The notes under the pieces: generated by a model
What the model was told of the DNA's origin: nothing
The model's input: the letters and a program-made list of their open reading frames with translations, nothing else
Databases searched by the model: none
Made by a program: the position numbers and the translations under genes
Assembly: GCA_021234535.1 (NCBI GenBank)
Contig: CM037840.1
Location: forward strand, 17,191,415 to 17,255,414
Direction of reading: 5' to 3'
DNA length: 64,000 nt
DNA from: Stichopus chloronotus
Taxonomy: Eukaryota > Echinodermata > Holothuroidea > Aspidochirotida > Stichopodidae
Shown here: positions 62,063 to 64,000 of the stretch, in pieces
How the letters are laid out: every line of letters begins with the position of its first letter
How positions within the stretch are numbered: position 1 is the first letter of the stretch

Positions 62063-62411
62063 TTAAAGGGAAATAGGGCGTTTGTTTTACAGAAAACAAC
62101 CATATTTTTAAAACCATTATTTGTGGACATAGAATGATAGATTATTCAAAGTAATGAATTACAGTAGCCTTATTTTCAAGGAATAAGATTCTCACAGATC
62201 AGAAATTTAGTTATTTGTTGCTCAACAATAATTTGTTCACCCAAACTTTTTAAAATTCAAGTGATGCATCCATTACTTATGACATGCATAATGCTTGAGG
62301 AGATGAAGCTTTGACAGATATTTATTGATGAGACTGAATGGTTTAACAATGGTTGAAGCGAATTTCTTTGTACGCCATGTTGGTGTATTCTAAACGCCCT
62401 ATTTCACTTTA
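62063..62411. mobile_element. TTAA-flanked MITE, family M2, copy 2, nested in E9
   Basis: It starts TTAAAGGGAAATAGGGCGTT and ends with the inverted sequence AACGCCCTATTTCACTTTA. It matches 28518-28870 throughout. Confidence 0.85.
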
Positions 62412-62414
62412 CAG

Positions 62415-62764
62415 TTGTTCAGGTAAGCTTTAAACAAATGACTACTGTGTATCAAACCAGGGAAACTTGTACTGTGTGCTGTGTCTTTAAGTAGACTAAA
62501 GGCAAAATTGCAAGTCATGCTAGATTCTGGTTTAATAGGGTTATCCGTTTTTGCTTATTTTCAAGGACCTCATAGCCATTGGGAAGGGCATCACACCAAA
62601 AAATCAAATACGGAAGAGTTGCCACCAATAGCTGTAACTCGACAAAATAAAGTGCTATAATTTTGATTAAATAAACATGTTTACCTTTTTGTCAAGTTAT
62701 TAGACACAACAAAATATAATTTGTTCCCCTGCAGCATCTTATCCGTTTGGGAGTTTTCTCATGT
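62415..62764. other. Unassigned interior of E9
   Basis: Nothing is recognised. Confidence 0.4.
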
Positions 62765-63097
62765 TTGTGTAGGTCAAAGGTTATTTGGGGTGACAAAAGG
62801 TCAAAACCTTGTATACATGATATTTTAAGGGTGATAAATGTGAGAGATGTTATACTTAAATTGTGAATTGTTCATATTTAGCATGTTGATGGCCATATAG
62901 GGTAGGTGATCCCTATTGTTGTAAGTGGAGGTGAAAGGTCATTTTGAGTCACGAGATTTCAAAAGGTTTTGACCTTACTAAGATGGTATCTCAAGTAGGA
63001 TAACTGTGTGGGATCTCATGCTTGTCGTGTGGGGGATTCATGTTTGTTACAATATATATCATGAGGCAAGGAATCACTAAGCCTTTTGGCTTTCTAG

Positions 63098-63440
63098 TTT
63101 AGAAAAAAGTCAATTTTGCACCAAAATTTTTATTTCAAGCATATCAGCATATCTTGAGAGCTATTAGCCCAATCGACTTAAAACTTTGTAAGGACTTTCT
63201 GAGAGCATTACATTGTTAAACATAATATTAATGTAATGGTACTGTAAATGCAGTGAAATCTCAGTGCTGATATTTGAGAAAGTCAATTTAGCCTCGAAAT
63301 TTGGATTTCCACCATATCTTGAGAGCTAATTGAGCAATAAACGCAAAATTTTGCAAGGCCGTTCCTATGAACACATTAATGAAGATACAGTTTAACACTC
63401 TTATAGTAATTTGTTGAAATTGTATGATTTTTTGGTGAAA
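63098..63440 (+). repeat. Family T3 array, right part
   Basis: Two further units ('aagtcaattttgcaccaaaa', 'atttcaagcatatc', 'caatcgacttaaaactttg') continue the array left at 60756. Confidence 0.8.
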
Positions 63441-63444
63441 AATA

Positions 63445-63925
63445 AATAGAGCTGGCATTGGGGTCAATAGACACCACCTTTGAACTTTAGCCAAAACATT
63501 TTTAGCAGAACTGTCCCCTGTAGGTAATGTCTTTGAACTTTCCTGCAAATTATAAAAATGTTTCATTTAAGTCAATCAATAAATTTAGCAGAACCACGTC
63601 CTGCCCAGGTAAATAGGAGACTAATGCGCAAATAACACATAGAGGGATGCTCTTATATCCTGCCCCTAACTGTAAGCACTAAGCCTAACCTATGTGGAAT
63701 AACCCAACATTATAATTGCCCTATGTAGCATAATATGCACAGATACTTTTGAACTGTCATCGTTATCATTACTTGAGCCTAAGTAGTGGCACCAGGCTAT
63801 GGGCTTAAGCTTGCTACCGTATAGTAGATATCGATGATACCATTTTCTTCTTCATTTTCTTTTTCTGCTTACCACCATTTCATGTTTGAAGAATATTTGG
63901 TTCTAATTTACACTCAGTGCCTGGA
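63445..63925. other. Unassigned stretch
   Basis: No gene or repeat match is seen. Confidence 0.4.
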
Positions 63926-63929
63926 ACTA

Positions 63930-64000
63930 CAATCTTGGACAAAATTGTTGGGATGTTTGTCGTACATTGCAAATATAATACTGAATTTTAGGTGAGAGGA
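63930..64000 (+). repeat. LTR-like/MITE-like repeat, copy C (cut by window end)
   Basis: CAATCTTGGACAAAATTGTT and the following 50 bases match the start of copy B and the reverse complement of copy A. The 5' flank 'aacta' resembles the 'agcta' flank of copy A, so this is likely another left end. Confidence 0.75.

Larger units (their letters stand above)
60757..63097 (+). mobile_element. Complete HINE-like element E9 inserted in the T3 array
   Basis: The left end GATTCCTTGCCGAAGG starts at 60757 and follows TTTTT. The right end is GCAAGGAATC (63066-63075), a hairpin AAGCC-TTTT-GGCTT and CTAG (63094-63097), followed by TTT. A TG microsatellite (60799-60830) is followed by monomers of both subfamilies (60840-61560), unassigned sequence containing a nested MITE (62063-62411), and two more monomers (62765-63010). 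The host array on both sides fixes the boundaries. No transposase or Rep/helicase frame is present. Confidence 0.8.

Overview
This is a metazoan nuclear window: AT-rich, mostly non-coding, with one split gene whose GT-AG introns can be read, one probable exon of a second gene, and a dense layering of transposon relics. L1/Tx1-type and L2/CR1-type LINEs, BEL/Pao and DIRS-type retroelements and Helentron-like tandem-repeat elements together suggest an aquatic invertebrate. An echinoderm or another invertebrate deuterostome is my guess, but the sequence does not prove it.

Layout. 1-765: an LTR-like repeat and its body. 1092-2452: a complete tandem-repeat (Helentron/HINE-like) element. 2628-3190: a two-unit repeat. 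3.2-7.2 kb: nothing recognised. 7.19-8.24 and 9.26-10.65 kb: two more HINE-like arrays in opposite orientations. 13.66-17.88 kb, minus strand: a two-coding-exon gene of the ZNF532/ZNF592/ZNF687 family, encoding about 916 aa, with a MITE in its intron. 18.3-19.26 kb: a second tandem family. 21.74-27.62 kb: a decayed BEL/Pao retrotransposon, split by another element. 27.71-29.95 and 37.77-39.43 kb: two copies of one unclassified long repeat; the first carries two MITEs that the second lacks. 30.19-31.00 kb: a TIR element. 31.75-32.90 kb: a segment with a GACTCGAGTC-rich cluster at each end. 39.43-40.27 kb: an L2/CR1-like LINE fragment cut by a HINE-like element (40.27-41.46 kb). 42.05-43.37 kb: a tandem-family tail running into a long GATA microsatellite, then another MITE. 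45.6-48.8 kb: palindromic repeats, a MITE, three head-to-tail HINE-like elements and a palindromic minisatellite. 49.44-49.90 kb: a LINE C-terminus. 50.43-52.90 kb: an L1/Tx1-like LINE. 55.47-56.37 kb: a DIRS-type fragment. 57.315-57.971 kb: an arginine/serine-rich exon of an unidentified gene. 59.6-63.4 kb: a 157-bp tandem array split by a 2.3-kb HINE-like element. 63.93 kb to the end: a third copy of the LTR-like repeat.

The most unusual signal is in the roughly 144-bp HINE monomer. Its core is a chain of AGGTCA half-sites with spacings 1, 4 and 4, which are the DR1 and DR4 layouts used by nuclear receptors. The element family therefore spreads ready-made receptor-type sites around the window. 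A second pattern is four unrelated MITE families whose ends all read TTAA followed by AGG or AGA. Only the zinc-finger gene and the RS-rich exon look like host coding sequence.
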